64,000 nucleotides of DNA. Origin: Siphonodentalium dalli. Lineage: Eukaryota; Mollusca; Scaphopoda; Gadilida; Siphonodentaliidae. A program made the translations under genes and the position numbers. This document shows positions 53,401-64,000 of the stretch, piece after piece. The number at the start of each line of letters is the position of its first letter. Positions within the stretch are counted from its first letter, which is position 1. Below the pieces are notes generated by a model, which was not told the origin of the DNA, ran no database searches, and saw only the letters and a program-made list of their open reading frames with translations. The stretch covers positions 181,756,011 to 181,820,010 of the forward strand of contig CP136064.1 in NCBI GenBank assembly GCA_032622095.1, given 5' to 3'.

Positions 53401-55514
53401 ATTGGAGGAGAGCACAGGAGCGAGATAATGTTTTATCATTTTGGATGACAGCAGTTAGGCAGAAGAAATGTCCGAATAGAAGGTCTTTGCCTCCTTCAAA
53501 GGATCATTCTCCTTTTTTCAGGCATTTTTCGAAGTTGAAGTTGCAGAGAGGTGTTTTATATAGAGAGTCAACTTTTAATGGTAGTTCAACGTCTCAACTT
53601 GTATTACCTTCTTCTTATGTTAGACTTGTATTGAAGTCATTGCATAATGACATTGGACATCCCGGACGGGATAGGACTATTTCTCTGGTGAAAGAAAGAT
53701 TTTATTTCCCCAGCATTGACAGTATAGTAGATAACTGGATCAAGAATTGCCATAGATGTATAAGGAGAAAGACTTCTACAAATTTTAGAGCTCCTTTAGT
53801 TTCAGTTTCTACTTCACAGCCACTCGAGTTAGTTTGTATTGATTTTTTGTGTTTAGAATCTTGTAAAGGTGGTTATGAAAATGTTCTTGTTATTACAGAT
53901 CACTTTACTAAGTATGCTCAAGCTTTTGCTACCAAGAATCAGACAGCCAAGACTACAGCCGATGTCTTATTCAATAATTTCTTTATTCATTATGGATACC
54001 CACAGCGTATACATAGTGATCAAGGTGCAAATTTTGAGTCACAAGTCATTTCAGAACTCTGTCAGCTGTGTGGTATACAGAAGTCTAGGACTACGCCTTA
54101 CCACCCCATGGGTAATGGCATTACAGAACGATTTAATCGTACACTCATAGGAATGTTAGGTACTCTTCATCCTGACCAAAAGAAAGATTGGAAATCATTT
54201 ATTGGCCCACTTGTTCATGCATATAATTGCACACGTCACGAAACTACAGGTTATGCACCATATTTGTTAATGTTTGGCAGAGAACCAAGGTTACCAATTG
54301 ATGTCATGTTTGGTTTGCATAAATCTGAATCTGATGATGATCGTTCGTATTGTGATTATGTTACTGACCTGAAGCACAGACTTAGAGAATCTTACAGGTT
54401 AGCTTCCAGTGGTATGTCTAAGTCTCAAGAAGGTCATAAGAGGAATTATGACAAGAAAGTGAGAGGCGCTACTATACATGTAGGCGACCGTGTACTTGTT
54501 AAAACTTTAGCTTTTGATGGCAGGCATAAATTGGCGGATAAATTTGATCCGGATGTGTATGTTGTGAAAGAGCAACCGAATAGTGATATTCCAGTTTTTG
54601 TGTTGCAGGATGACTCAGGTAGAACCAGAACTTTACATAGGAATCATTTATTACCTATTGGTTCAATTCCTTTTGATCTTCCAGTTGATGATCCAACAGT
54701 TAAACCCGATTCTTTTAAAGGTGTTGATGTTCCAGCTGGACAAGATCCTGTCAGACCTGTCCCTAAACCAAGAACTGTGAGGAAAGATTATATTCCAGGC
54801 ACTGTTGACAAATCTCATAAAGAGAACAGACTTAATGGTCATGTTAGTGATAGTGATGAGGAGTCAGTGATTATGTTTACTCCGCAAAATGTTCCAAGTG
54901 TCTCATTTGTTTCAGGTAATGCGGATAATGGAGGTCCACCTCGTCCTGATGACGATCGGCGTTCGAGGATGGATCCTGGTATTTCTTCCAGTGGTGACGA
55001 CCGCACTCCAAATAGGGAGCCTAGTGAAGATAATGTGATAGAATTTGTTTCAGATTATGATACACATGAGCCATTCGTTCAGACAGAACTTAGGTCCACA
55101 GGTGTACATGTAGAGGCTGAGAATAGTGTTGAGATTAATGATATTGTTCCTTCTGCAGCTGTTGCAGATGATGGAGAACGAGTTAGCGGAGATGGTGATA
55201 GAATTGTAGCTTTTGTTTCAGATGATGTAGCCTCAGGTGTTCGTTCAGATGTAGTGATTAGTAGATCTGGTAATGAGGAAATTTCTTCCCATATAGATAC
55301 CAGTGTGCCAAGTCCAGTGCCTAGGAGATCGACAAGAGAAAGGAGTAAGCCATCGTGGATGCAGAAAGGAGACTTTGTTGTCAATAAATTGCAACCTATT
55401 TCAGGTAGCATGATCGACAAAAATGAGTTAATTAAGAAACTTACGGACAATCAGTTATTTTCCAGAGTTTCTCCCGATGTACTACAGTCAATATTTGAGT
55501 CAATACTTAAGTGA
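50499..55514 (+). CDS. Gag-Pol polyprotein of the Ty3/gypsy-type element (1671 aa)
   Basis: One intact frame. Residues 15-45 form a coiled-coil-like stretch. A CCHC knuckle, CYKCGEDSHFSRGC, is at 112-125. The aspartic protease has LLDTGSTVSTIS (D183) and a VLLGTN motif near 261-266. Reverse transcriptase covers about 470-700 with YIDDIIIW near 632. RNase H has HIDASRHGLG near 793. Integrase has the H2C2 zinc finger (HNDIGHPGRDR...CHRC, about 1049-1087), the DDE residues in CIDFLC, HSDQGANFES and NGITERFNRT, and a GDRVLVK module near 1328. A serine/acid-rich tail of about 270 residues follows. Only about 110 residues precede the knuckle, too few for a normal capsid domain. The start is the first ATG of the frame (50499, with another at 50502). 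It drives reverse transcription and integration. Confidence 0.97.
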   Translation: MMAGVDDLQSMERNDELLDKITAQIGKLRKQIDRLQEEQEMEMQNENAYYTNYYNNGYDYNNTYSRRRRYKQKRSQNHKGSQRDAHEVNDFNHPSNDRLQDDINCSRQFVGCYKCGEDSHFSRGCRNFRYWNRGRAKQTYNSHSSRPQQQSMNFNLQDPSGLSGSPAETEVQVAGFNTKALLDTGSTVSTISERFYTSFLSKSPLQPLNQILNIECADGKSLPYLGYIHCPVTVSEFTRNATRDCIFLVVPNSNYNFSVPVLLGTNVLADFMEICKQQHGSKFLQVSNLSSPWYMSFRCMTFRERNLAKNNFVLGQVKSAENQHVILHPNTKKVLSGFIDHKMPYQPTCAILQPLPDDSRFDFLEICPYVVKYDCKSNDSIDVHLSNISSRTISIAPNSVICQIQPVSVEDTEESKPGETSSSFTDQLQFDLSSLTADEFKAGMKLIKSFSDVFSQSDLDLGFYNRIKHRIDMYDSTPFKQRARHIPPSMIEEVRNHLHQLLSAGVIRRSRSPFSSNVVLVRKRGSNALRLCVDYRQLNKQTIPDNYALPRPEMLFDSLKGAKYFSVLDLKMGFHQLEISEEHKERTAFSVSGLGFYEYNRLAFGLNNSPSSFQRMMEDCLEGLNHNICNIYIDDIIIWSQTVPEMIERLEAVFDRLRQCNLKLAPSKCKFFQRKCTYVGFIVSEHGIETDPEKVDKIVNWPAPENPDQLRKFLGFCGFYRKFVKNFSAISKPLTDLLPPTNVKKSKNKLKSSFTGKWKWESEQQSAFDYLKDRLSNPPILGYPDYSRPFEIHIDASRHGLGCVLLQEDDGVMRVIAYGSRGTTAAEKNYPAHKLEFLALKWTVTEKFYDYLYGNYFVVYTDNNPLTYVLTSAKLDATGQRWLSALGAFKFDILYKPGKTNTDADVLSRLDEPSSAFNHEFIPVESVKTICNSLQVQQPFVESLCVDSDVLKPIDELGYDLDEMNYKDWRRAQERDNVLSFWMTAVRQKKCPNRRSLPPSKDHSPFFRHFSKLKLQRGVLYRESTFNGSSTSQLVLPSSYVRLVLKSLHNDIGHPGRDRTISLVKERFYFPSIDSIVDNWIKNCHRCIRRKTSTNFRAPLVSVSTSQPLELVCIDFLCLESCKGGYENVLVITDHFTKYAQAFATKNQTAKTTADVLFNNFFIHYGYPQRIHSDQGANFESQVISELCQLCGIQKSRTTPYHPMGNGITERFNRTLIGMLGTLHPDQKKDWKSFIGPLVHAYNCTRHETTGYAPYLLMFGREPRLPIDVMFGLHKSESDDDRSYCDYVTDLKHRLRESYRLASSGMSKSQEGHKRNYDKKVRGATIHVGDRVLVKTLAFDGRHKLADKFDPDVYVVKEQPNSDIPVFVLQDDSGRTRTLHRNHLLPIGSIPFDLPVDDPTVKPDSFKGVDVPAGQDPVRPVPKPRTVRKDYIPGTVDKSHKENRLNGHVSDSDEESVIMFTPQNVPSVSFVSGNADNGGPPRPDDDRRSRMDPGISSSGDDRTPNREPSEDNVIEFVSDYDTHEPFVQTELRSTGVHVEAENSVEINDIVPSAAVADDGERVSGDGDRIVAFVSDDVASGVRSDVVISRSGNEEISSHIDTSVPSPVPRRSTRERSKPSWMQKGDFVVNKLQPISGSMIDKNELIKKLTDNQLFSRVSPDVLQSIFESILK

Positions 55515-56528
55515 ACTCTTGTTTTCAGGTGATATTAGTTCATCTGTGCAAGATGTATCCTTATTCAGTCTACTCATGTGTTTATTTCACAGTCAATTTT
55601 CAGAACATTAATATTTCCGGTTAGTTACAGTTGTGTCTGTGACTATCTATCTTTACAGTGCTTTTATCTGTAACATGGCATCCACTGCCTTGTTAGGATA
55701 TCTCTCACGTGTAATGTGAGCATTCAATATGTGATGTACCTTGAACATATGTTGTGTCATATGTCAGATATTGTTGTGTCCATTGATTATCTTTTAATAT
55801 GTATTGTGTACTGTTAGGTATCATGTGTCAACTTCGTACGATCAGAGGTATAACTAGTTTTCCAGCTGACGATCCAGTGTAGAGCTACGACTCATTTGAG
55901 GTACCAGTTTTCAAGGAATTCTTTTTCTTTTTTCTTATATGCTCTGTGAGGTGATATTATGTTCCTTTCAACTTATGATTATGTTTTTAACATTTGTGTT
56001 TTGTTTACTCATTGAAATTTCAGATGGACCAGTGTGAATTTTGTCTACTTCAAATAGTGAAGCAGATTATGACTTTTCAGCTGATTATTAACCAGCTGTC
56101 TTGAATTATTCATGGCATAGTTTCAGTTATTAGCAGCTCGATAGTGGTGACTTTAAGTTTGATTTGATTAGTTCATGGATTACTTACAGCATTCTATGTT
56201 CAGTTTATTTCGGTTATGATAGTGTTACATATAATCTCATTATTGCAGAGATACACGACAAATTTTCGACTGACGATCCAGTGGTTTAACTATTTGAGGT
56301 TCCAGTTCTCCAAGAAAATTTTGTTTCTATTTATATACTCTGGTGATATATAGTGTTCATATCATTTCTCTTTCAGCTAATCGGTTTCGAGATTAGTTCT
56401 GAATTCAGTTTTTGAACTCTGAATTTATTACATCGTGGTTTAGATGGTGCTCTACTATTATTATTCAGAGTGTGAGAGTTTATTGATATTTTGTAGCTTT
56501 CAGTTGAATGATGCGGAGATCATTCGCC
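55515..56528 (+). other. 1-kb untranslated tail of the retrotransposon
   Basis: No ORF. Two diverged copies of a segment of about 125 bp occur at about 55860-55985 and 56265-56390 (GACGATCCAGTG, ATTTGAGGTWCCAGTT, CTCTGKGAGGTGATA-like). No env remnant recognised. Confidence 0.6.
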
Positions 56529-56542
56529 AACAGGAGGGAGAG
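56529..56542 (+). promoter_or_regulatory. Polypurine tract
   Basis: AGGAGGGAGAG directly abuts the 3' LTR, the expected plus-strand primer site. Confidence 0.85.
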
Positions 56543-57596
56543 TGTGACGGTGTAATTTAGCCCTAGTTTATATACAACTAATACAAGTTAATACTGACAA
56601 CTAGCAGCTAACATATTCATCCATATCACCGGTATTTACGACATCCCGTTTACCCTCTCAACTTTGCTGTATTCGATCCGTCCCTGTCTTATCACTGTCA
56701 CTTCAGCCCAATGCTAAACGCTCTAGTACCGCCACTTCAAATAATACAGGTAAGCTCGCAGCTGATTGGATGACACATGGTCGCGCGTAAAGTTGTCAAA
56801 GGTTAAACAGTTTCGCGGGGTTTTAGATTAGTTGGTCAGAAAGTAAAGTTGTCTTCGGAAAGTTATTGTCTTAAAGTCTTAGTTTATTTTGTCGTCAAGA
56901 TGTCGTCAAGTTGTTTAGACTATCGTTGTATACAGATCCTGACATAGTGGCCTATGTCTCATTGAACTGGTATGTTCACAGTTTCTATATTTTATCGTTA
57001 TAACATGTTTTTATTAATACTTTTGTCTTCAAGTAAATCACCATAGAGTTTGTCCATTTTGACATAATGTATATTTCCTATTTTAATTATATTTTAATGT
57101 GATTACTTTTGTGAGGTTATCTCCCGATAACCTGAGATGCCAGTTTGTAGATATCTCAATTAGATAGATTGGATATCTGGCATTTCTTGTATTTTCAGGA
57201 ACTCCTCAAGTTCCTTTAACATATATTTGTGTATGCACATATGCGTGCTTATCATGCAAATGGTAATATATTTGCATTTGGTTGCAGGGCCTATTCTATG
57301 CCTATACTGATGTATGATAACACTCTCTGTGTTATGTGAACAGACAATGCCAGTCTGTGGATGATGTTTGATTGTATGTGTTGGTGGTGATGATGATGAT
57401 AATCAAGATGTGTTATTAAGATGAATAAATGCTATTGAAGACTACAAAAGGTAATATGAACTTTCCATAGACCCTGCCCACCAACACTGAGAATTCATTG
57501 ACGGAGCCCATACTGCCAAGGCTAACTTTATAAATTTAATGTCAAAGGCTCAAGGACATTTAATAATATAAATGGACCCATAGTAACCCTATGACA
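56543..57596 (+). repeat. 3' LTR
   Basis: 1054 bp, same ends and same AATAAA (57424-57429) as the 5' LTR; no difference noticed. Confidence 0.97.
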
Positions 57597-57890
57597 ATAC
57601 TCATTTAGCCTAAGAGTGGTGGAGCCATGGAATCATCTAGCAGAAGAAGTCGTCTATGCAGAAGACATGAATTCATTCAAAAACAATCTCGATTACCATT
57701 GGCAGGACCAAGAGATTAAATTAAATTTCAAGGCTGAATTGAGGCTGACAGACCCTGATACGATCAATCAAAAAAAAAAAAAAAATGCAGGAGAGTTCGG
57801 AGAAATAGAAGATGAAGAATCAGAGGTGGATATAGTGGCATCTATAGAAGCCAGCGTCCACTAACAACATAAGGTTACATAAGGTAAGGT
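57597..57890 (+). pseudogene. LINE reverse transcriptase C-terminus, right part and 3' end
   Basis: ATAC duplicate, then the in-phase continuation SLRVVEPWNHLAEEV and MNSFKNNLDYHW, a classic LINE C-terminus. An internal A16 tract follows at about 57769-57784, the frame ends at 57864, and the end is a short repetitive ACATAAGGTAAGGTAG tail. Confidence 0.85.
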
Positions 57891-57904
57891 AGCATTGCTA
57901 TTAA

Positions 57905-58395
57905 AGGCACGCGAGGCCTTAGTTGTCGAAAATATTCATATTTGTTCTAATCACCGTAAACAGAAAAACATTAACACGCATACAGTTTCGTTCATATATA
58001 CCATGACCATCACGTAAACAGCATGTTATCATAAAGACCTACTATATTTTACCTAAGCAAGAGCCTGATTGTGTTACAGAAGACAGCACAATGCTACTGG
58101 CTAATCACACACAAATGGCATAAACGCTCTTTATTAGTTCCATATCAGGAATTCACCAACAAAGAACGCTCTTTATGTTTACCATCATAATATAAACAAA
58201 CACCAGAAAAGTAACTTTTTATGCTTTTGTTTATATAACAATGGTCAAACATTTGACAATAACATACTGTTTATGCGATATTTCTTATTTGTATACGGAC
58301 AAAGTCGGTCCACATTTTGATGTTCTTTCTGTTTGTGGCGGTTTTTGACGGGTGGAAATATTTTCACAGGATACCCACCGCCAAGGCCAACCGTA
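57905..58395. repeat. Dispersed repeat family A, copy 2
   Basis: Aligns over nearly its whole length with 10435-10975 and likewise ends in GGCGGTTTTTGACGG and ATACCCACCGCCAA. Confidence 0.75.
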
Positions 58396-59050
58396 CCTTT
58401 TACTATATATGACCTGTTTCTGTTCAAAATAAGACTCAATAGCAGCAGAAATGGAAAAAAAATTTGGCACATGGAAAAAATTGCTTTTCGGACCCGAGAG
58501 ACACACACCCACCCCATCATACGTGCCTGGAATTTTTTTCCGACCCCCCCCTAGCTGAACCAATCAGATATTTCCAACTTCGACTCAAACTGAATTCAAC
58601 TATTCACATTGGGTAGCGCAAGCTAGATATTTACAGCCTTTGACAATGGCCAAAGGATTGATAAGACACAATCGAAAGAGCAGATTGGACACAATAGTTT
58701 TTGAAAGGGACCAGTCAATAGCGTGCATATGAATTTTTAGAATTTGTTGGAGCTTGTTATCCAGAGAACAACAGTATTTGTTGTTGTGATAAACATGTAC
58801 TGGCACGTTCAAATTAATGACTGAACTAATTGTTACAAAAATGCATCGATAAAGCCAAGGGAGTAGAATATGTGGAGTGAACCGCTTATTAGTAAAGTAC
58901 ACGCGTGCAGGGGCGCCGAAGAAATGGGGAGGAGTGGGTAAATGGGGTGGCAGAAACGGCTGTCTGTCTTATCCTTCAGATGGGGAAAGACAACGCGGAA
59001 TTCGGAATTTTAATTGCGTTACATATAGGATGGTAAGAATACGTGATATA
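58396..59050. other. Non-coding, dispersed repeat fragment
   Basis: 58500-58550 carries the ACGTGCCTGG/TTTTTTTCCGACCCCCC repeat also seen near 45880 and 62950. Nothing else recognised. Confidence 0.45.
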
Positions 59051-59813
59051 TTAAAGGTACTCAATCCGATCAGATCTTACTATTTCTTTGGCTTCGGGGG
59101 TAAAAAATATTTGATTCGAGACGAGGTACCCACCCATCAAAGCTCAGAATGAACAGATATCGATTTTTTAAGTTTGTTATTTCTCGAGATGTGTAATAAT
59201 ATGTGGCCCAGAAACACGTGGTCAAAAGGAGGGTCTCGGACAAAATTGCGGATGAAGATGGATAACACTAAAATCAAGTGGTAATACGGTCAAATTTCGT
59301 GATACTTTAGTGATAATACGGCCATATTTTGTTGAACAGAAACATGTGTTTTGGGAGATAACAAGTTTTGGGAAATTTTATACCATCATTATTTTGTTGC
59401 AATATGCCCTATCACTAACTCGATGCCATTTTGGATCCAACAGGTCCGGTTCCGTGGTTTCATAGATTCATCCATCAACGGTTCCGTGGTTTCAGTGCTA
59501 CAGGTCAAAGTTTTGGAGTGGCATTTCCATATATGGAGCTTTTGAATTATTCATGACTTCCATATATGGAAAGTTAAGTAAAACCACGGAACCTGACCTG
59601 GTGGATCCAAAATGACCGCGAGTTAGTGATAGGGCATATCACGTCCATGTAATATTCAACTTGATTAAAATATAATAAATAAATAACTAACAGTGATTCC
59701 TTGGGACTGTGGGCATATAAATCGATTCTGATAACTAAAGCGTATTTTTGAAGAAATGTTGTTGTTGTATATTGATGGTATGAGGACCGCCTGAACGGAT
59801 TGAGTACCTTTAA
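59051..59813. mobile_element. TTAA MITE, family T3, 763 bp, with nested fold-back
   Basis: TTAAAGGTACTCAATCCGAT and its inverse at the ends. Nested inside at about 59406-59638 is a fold-back with arms CCCTATCACTAACTCG, CATTTTGGATCC and GGTTCCGTGGTTT. Confidence 0.85.
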
Positions 59814-60352
59814 CATAAACAGAACAGGTATAATCTCCTGGGAGCGAAGTATATCGAACCAGACTGCAAAAGTATTGTTTATACATGTTCGTTCTTCAAA
59901 AATTATTAATAAAATATTTTTTTATTCGTTGACAGGGCAAAAACTTACACTTTTTTGGGAGATTTCCCCCGATGCCATTGGTTGGATGCTTTCGGAGTGC
60001 CAGCATACATACTGGAAACTCATATAGTATGAGTAAATTTTGAAGGGAAATTTCCAACTCAACACTGACGAGCAAGCTACTATATTTGAAAGTTTCATCA
60101 ACGGATTGAAATGTCCTGATGATTGATTTGTATCTCATGTCATATTGACACATTGCCCATCTACATACAAGCGTACGTTTAATTTGATTGCCCTACTGTT
60201 GAGTCGTCAGTTATGTGTGCTATCGTTTATCACTGAGATATTGACCCAATAGCACCGGAAGTTGGAATATTGGCAAAACATTTATAAAAGTCTGTAAAAA
60301 CATCACCACAAAGGGAAGAACATGGAGAAATAGATAAACTACTAATATTCAT

Positions 60353-60652
60353 TATTGATAGCTCTCCAATAACGAAATTGGTTGCGTTAAAACCATTGTT
60401 ATGTAAACAAAACTGTTACAGTGATTTGTCAACAAACGTCGCTAAATGTGTAGTAAGTTCATATATTTATTTTAGTCTGAATATGTTTTTTTTTTTCGAA
60501 ATATTTTTCAATGCTATGACCTATTCCAATAAAAAAAATTGTATATTATTGGAATAATTGGACATTTATCAGTAATTCCACTGTAACAGTAATGTCCAAA
60601 TAACAATGATTTTGACACGCTAAATCTCATTATTGGAGAGTTATTAATAAAG
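60353..60652. mobile_element. MITE with inverted CTCTCCAATAA ends, 300 bp
   Basis: TTATTGATAGCTCTCCAATAA at the left, inverse with three mismatches at the right. An inner ATTCCAATAA / TTATTGGAAT hairpin lies at 60523-60556. Confidence 0.65.
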
Positions 60653-61228
60653 ACAAGAAGAACAATTAAGTCAATCAATTTGTTCATGCACTTTTTGCTG
60701 ATAGTTGTTTTACAGACATTTATGTTATTTTGCATGAACCCACTTCGAAAGCATTCAGTCCCTTTAACCAGTAAATAAGCTGGGAGAGTGTATGTTCCCT
60801 ACCAAGATGCCATATCAAACCATGTGTATGTTATGTGAGGATGTGCAATATAATGGGATAAATCATACATGTGAATTTCAAATGCACATATAACATTAAA
60901 TTTGACCTGAAAATATTTCATCGCCATAGTGAGATGAGGATCTTTAAATGATAAATCAATAGATGGTTTTATTGTAATTTTTTCACCATACAACACCTGA
61001 CACACCTACAACTAAATCTCTATATTTCTCTTTATTTATCTGTGGTTATGATAATTTCTGCAAATCTGGGATTCCTAAATTCCAATTTTGCAAACATGAG
61101 TACATGAGTACCCATCAAAGTCCATGGGATAGCAACGATTCAGCAGTACTGGATGGTGGTGATGATGGCCATGGTGTCCTAATTACATATGGTCTCAAAT
61201 GAGTTGAAAATGAATGGAAAATATATAG

Positions 61229-61366
61229 AAGATCTCCAACAAGTTATGTTGGGATATAAGATTTTATGAAACAAGTTTGATAAATTTGTAGAATAGTTGT
61301 GAATCAAATTTATCAAAAACAAGTTACATAAAATCTTATATCCTAACATAACGAGCTGAAGATCTT
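61229..61366. repeat. Fold-back element, 138 bp
   Basis: Arms around AAGATCTCCAACAAGTTATG and GGATATAAGATTTTATG, inverted after a short AT-rich centre. Confidence 0.85.
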
Positions 61367-62899
61367 GTATATCACATGAAAAAACTATAGCTTTAAGCCT
61401 TTCTAACAAACAAAAATCCTTAAAAGAAGCTGCAAAACTTTTGAAATGCATATATTAACAGCGTTGGCTAAGACACTTCACAACCGTATTTAGAGGATAT
61501 TAATTGCTATGTTTGATATTAGGACCAATATCAGCCCGAGGGCAGATCAGGCCAATAATATAAAAACAACCAAGTAATATCCTATTTATTAATTAGATTG
61601 CCTCTTGGTAACTGACAACTCTTTCATATGAGTGACGTTACAAAAATGGATACCTACACATTATTTTATAGCAGTGAAGTAGATGTTCGGCATGTCGTAG
61701 ATCCATATTACTGGGATGGAGATGTCGCAAATCGATATTATTCAGTTTAAGGGCAATAACATGCTATTCTGGACAAAAATGCCATATCTAATTAATAAAC
61801 AACAGTATTGCGCGCTCTGGGGACGGAAAATATAGTCTCCCAATTTGCCTCTTTGGTTTTGTGGCTATTTTCGTTAGTGCAACTAAGTTGGACAAGAATT
61901 TAACTTTAATGAACAAAGCAATCATTTTGCATGGTATGGTGTTGTTGTCATGCGCGGCTTTTAGAAATAGTATTAATCTATCTGAATCAATGTAAAGATG
62001 CATGTTAATTTTGTTGGCGCGATGCCAAGTGAGACGGGGAAGCATGTGCCTATTCATCACTAGTGAGAGAAAGGAAATATGTAATGGCTTTTTTAATGAA
62101 ATAAGAGGGGTTTCATGTGATATACTCACATATCTAATGCCTATGATTGATTATCAATGGCATTTCAAAGCAACTCATAATCTTCATGCCTTAAATTTGA
62201 AATAGCAATTTCTCACTTTTTTCACTATCAGGCGATCAAAATAGGTCGACAGATATATACATGAAACATTTTACTATATACAGACTGTATGTACTCTGAA
62301 AAGACACATATAAATTTGCCGCCTGTCAGCTTTGTGCACATAAATGATACAAATTAAATTAACGCTCATTATTTTTACACAGACGGGATCCTTGCTTTCT
62401 TCTGAGGCAAATTATCTCTGAGGCAAATTATCTACGACTTCCCGGAGTTTCTGTGAGACATATAGAGTGCGTAAATATTAACTATTTCAAGCATTTATTA
62501 ATATGAAGCCATTTTGATCACTGGAACAAAACAAAAGCAATGAAATTATTAGGTTAGATATGAACAGTGAAGATTATGAGTCGATTTAAAAGCATGAAGA
62601 GGAAGCTCAAATATATGGAATTTCTAAAAAAAAAAAAACACAACGAAAAGAGTGTCATTAAAATATATATTATTTTCTTCATCAAACTTATCAACAAATC
62701 TGGTATTAGTAATTTATCTGATGATAAAGCACTTGTTGGTATTTTTAGGTTGATAAAATATATAAAAAACTTATAGCTTTAATTCATTCGCTCAATAACA
62801 TTAAACAAATTATAATATAAATTTATCAACTATTTTCAATTTCCACATACTACTAAGCCAAAGGCATATATGCTGATTTTTTCCTTTCGACCCTTGTTG
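61367..62899. other. Non-coding stretch, nothing recognised
   Basis: Short ORFs only, AT-rich. A duplicated TCTGAGGCAAATTATCT occurs at about 62400-62432. Confidence 0.45.
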
Positions 62900-63333
62900 G
62901 GACCCACTTGCAAAAAAAATTTGCGGAATTTTTTTTTTGTTGGTCACCCACCCACCCCGGCATACGTGCCCGGAAAAAAGTCCCCCCCCCCCTCCCGGCT
63001 TCAAGGGTAAAAACTATCTGAATTGAGTCGAAAAACTCACCCATCAAAGCTCAGAGTTAATGGATTTCAATTTTTGAAATCTGTTATTTTTCACCATCTG
63101 GCACCATGCTGGTTACACATGGAAATACTATGTGTTTACATTCATGAAAATGTTTGTTGGGGAAATTCCAATTTCCTTGACTTCAACGACAAAAATGATA
63201 TCGTGATTGATGTTGTGAGTAATTATTGGTAATAAACTAATTTGGATAACTAAATCGGGTTTTGGTTAGATTCCATTGTTGTTGTTTTAACTGGATGATA
63301 CAGGGACCATCAAATCGGATTATGTACCTTTAA
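62900..63333. mobile_element. T3 MITE, left end replaced by another repeat
   Basis: The right end GGATTATGTACCTTTAA and internal CACCCATCAAAGCTCAGAGT match 59051 and 30919. Its left part is the CCCGGCATACGTGCCCGG/poly-C repeat seen at 45880 and 58510. Confidence 0.6.
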
Positions 63334-64000
63334 CATTCTAGCAAAAATAACACATGTAGGAAAATAATGTATCCAGTTGGAGACTCCAACTTGGAGTAAC
63401 TGGAGTAAACAGACTTAATTAGTACTTGGGATATAAACATTGACGCCTGACTTTATTTCTAGTTGTTCAGAGAATAACCAACTAATGTTCTTAATTCAGG
63501 CAAAATTTATTGGACCAACTGCATTTTGGACTTACTAGTATTAGTAGAGATACCCCATGGATGCTCTTGTGTAACAGAAAAAAAATTGCAATAAAAATAC
63601 ATAGTCAATTTTGCTTAATTGCATAGCATTAGGGCGTGGCTTTTCTTATGCAATTAACCGAATATGCATAAAGCTGAAATCACATAATATTCTATCACAA
63701 ACATTATATATCTTCATGAGTGTTGCACTTATTTTTGTTGATGTCAGAAGAACATGGTCTCAAATTTAGCAGCTCCCTACCATCTGAAAAAATTTATCAC
63801 AGTCACCCAAGAAACTTTTACAGAAAATTGGAATGAAAAATCATCAGCGAATGGTCAACTTCAGAAAATACATGTGTTTAAACTTCAAAGCTGGAATGGA
63901 CGGATATCTTAACAAAATAGAAAATTAAAGACTTATTATGGACTTGTTTGGGTGCGTGAAACTGATAAATTAGTACTCAGACGCTATGCCAACTGGAGGA
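63334..64000. other. Non-coding end of window
   Basis: No gene seen. AGGGCGTGGCTTTTCTTATG near 63632 resembles the end of the array element at 11786. Confidence 0.4.

Larger units (their letters stand above)
47075..57596 (+). mobile_element. Full-length Ty3/gypsy-type LTR retrotransposon, 10.5 kb
   Basis: Two 1054-bp LTRs at a constant offset of 9468 bp, TG...CA ends, ATAC target duplication, tRNA-Lys primer site, polypurine tract and one intact Gag-Pol ORF. I saw no difference between the LTRs by eye, which implies a very recent insertion. Its order protease, RT, RNase H, integrase is that of Ty3/gypsy elements. No env-like ORF. Confidence 0.97.

Noticed and set aside
55079-55450. 123-aa minus-strand ORF
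   Set aside because: Shadow of the serine/acid-rich Gag-Pol tail.

Overview
The window is eukaryotic, AT-rich and intron-bearing, most likely from a mollusc. The evidence is a front-end fatty-acid desaturase resembling abalone-type delta-5 enzymes, dispersed repeats of a molluscan style, and tRNA-derived SINEs. I infer a gastropod, but the species cannot be read from the sequence. A run of 100 Ns (7099-7198) splits it into a short left contig and a long right contig.

Left contig (1-7098). Positions 1-5860 hold a compact, intronless virus-like cluster. It starts with the N-terminal 614 residues of a protein-primed family B DNA polymerase of the Polinton/Maverick/adintovirus type, on the minus strand and running off the window. 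Six genes form three divergent pairs: PolB with a CCHC zinc-knuckle protein, a basic 116-aa protein with a 62-aa protein, and a 162-aa protein with an OTU-like protein. Each divergent promoter is an inverted repeat. The four inner genes each end, 13-22 nt after the stop codon, in a 16-nt stem-loop matching the metazoan replication-dependent histone mRNA 3' element; one gene has two such loops, with compensatory stem changes. A viral gene cluster using histone-type 3' ends and palindromic divergent promoters is the most unusual thing here. Next come a 320-bp palindrome of 30-bp units and host-type interspersed repeats up to the gap.

Right contig, 7199-17474: no gene seen. It holds interspersed repeats, a tandem array, a SINE, a family of about 68-bp hairpins and a 1.1-kb MITE with TTAA target sites.

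17475-45430, minus strand: one complete host gene, a front-end (methyl-end-proximal side) fatty-acid desaturase with an N-terminal cytochrome b5 domain. It has ten coding exons whose splice phases all agree and give 429 aa. Its introns are filled with MITEs, tandem arrays, SINEs and a broken LINE reverse transcriptase.

46727-57890: a 5'-truncated LINE fragment, split by a full-length Ty3/gypsy-type LTR retrotransposon (47075-57596). The retrotransposon has 1054-bp LTRs that look identical, a 4-bp ATAC target duplication, a tRNA-Lys(CUU) primer site, a polypurine tract and an intact 1671-aa Gag-Pol ORF. Its leader carries a fold-back of the U5/PBS region and an array of splice-acceptor-like tracts. 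57890-64000 holds further MITEs and fold-backs, with no recognised gene.
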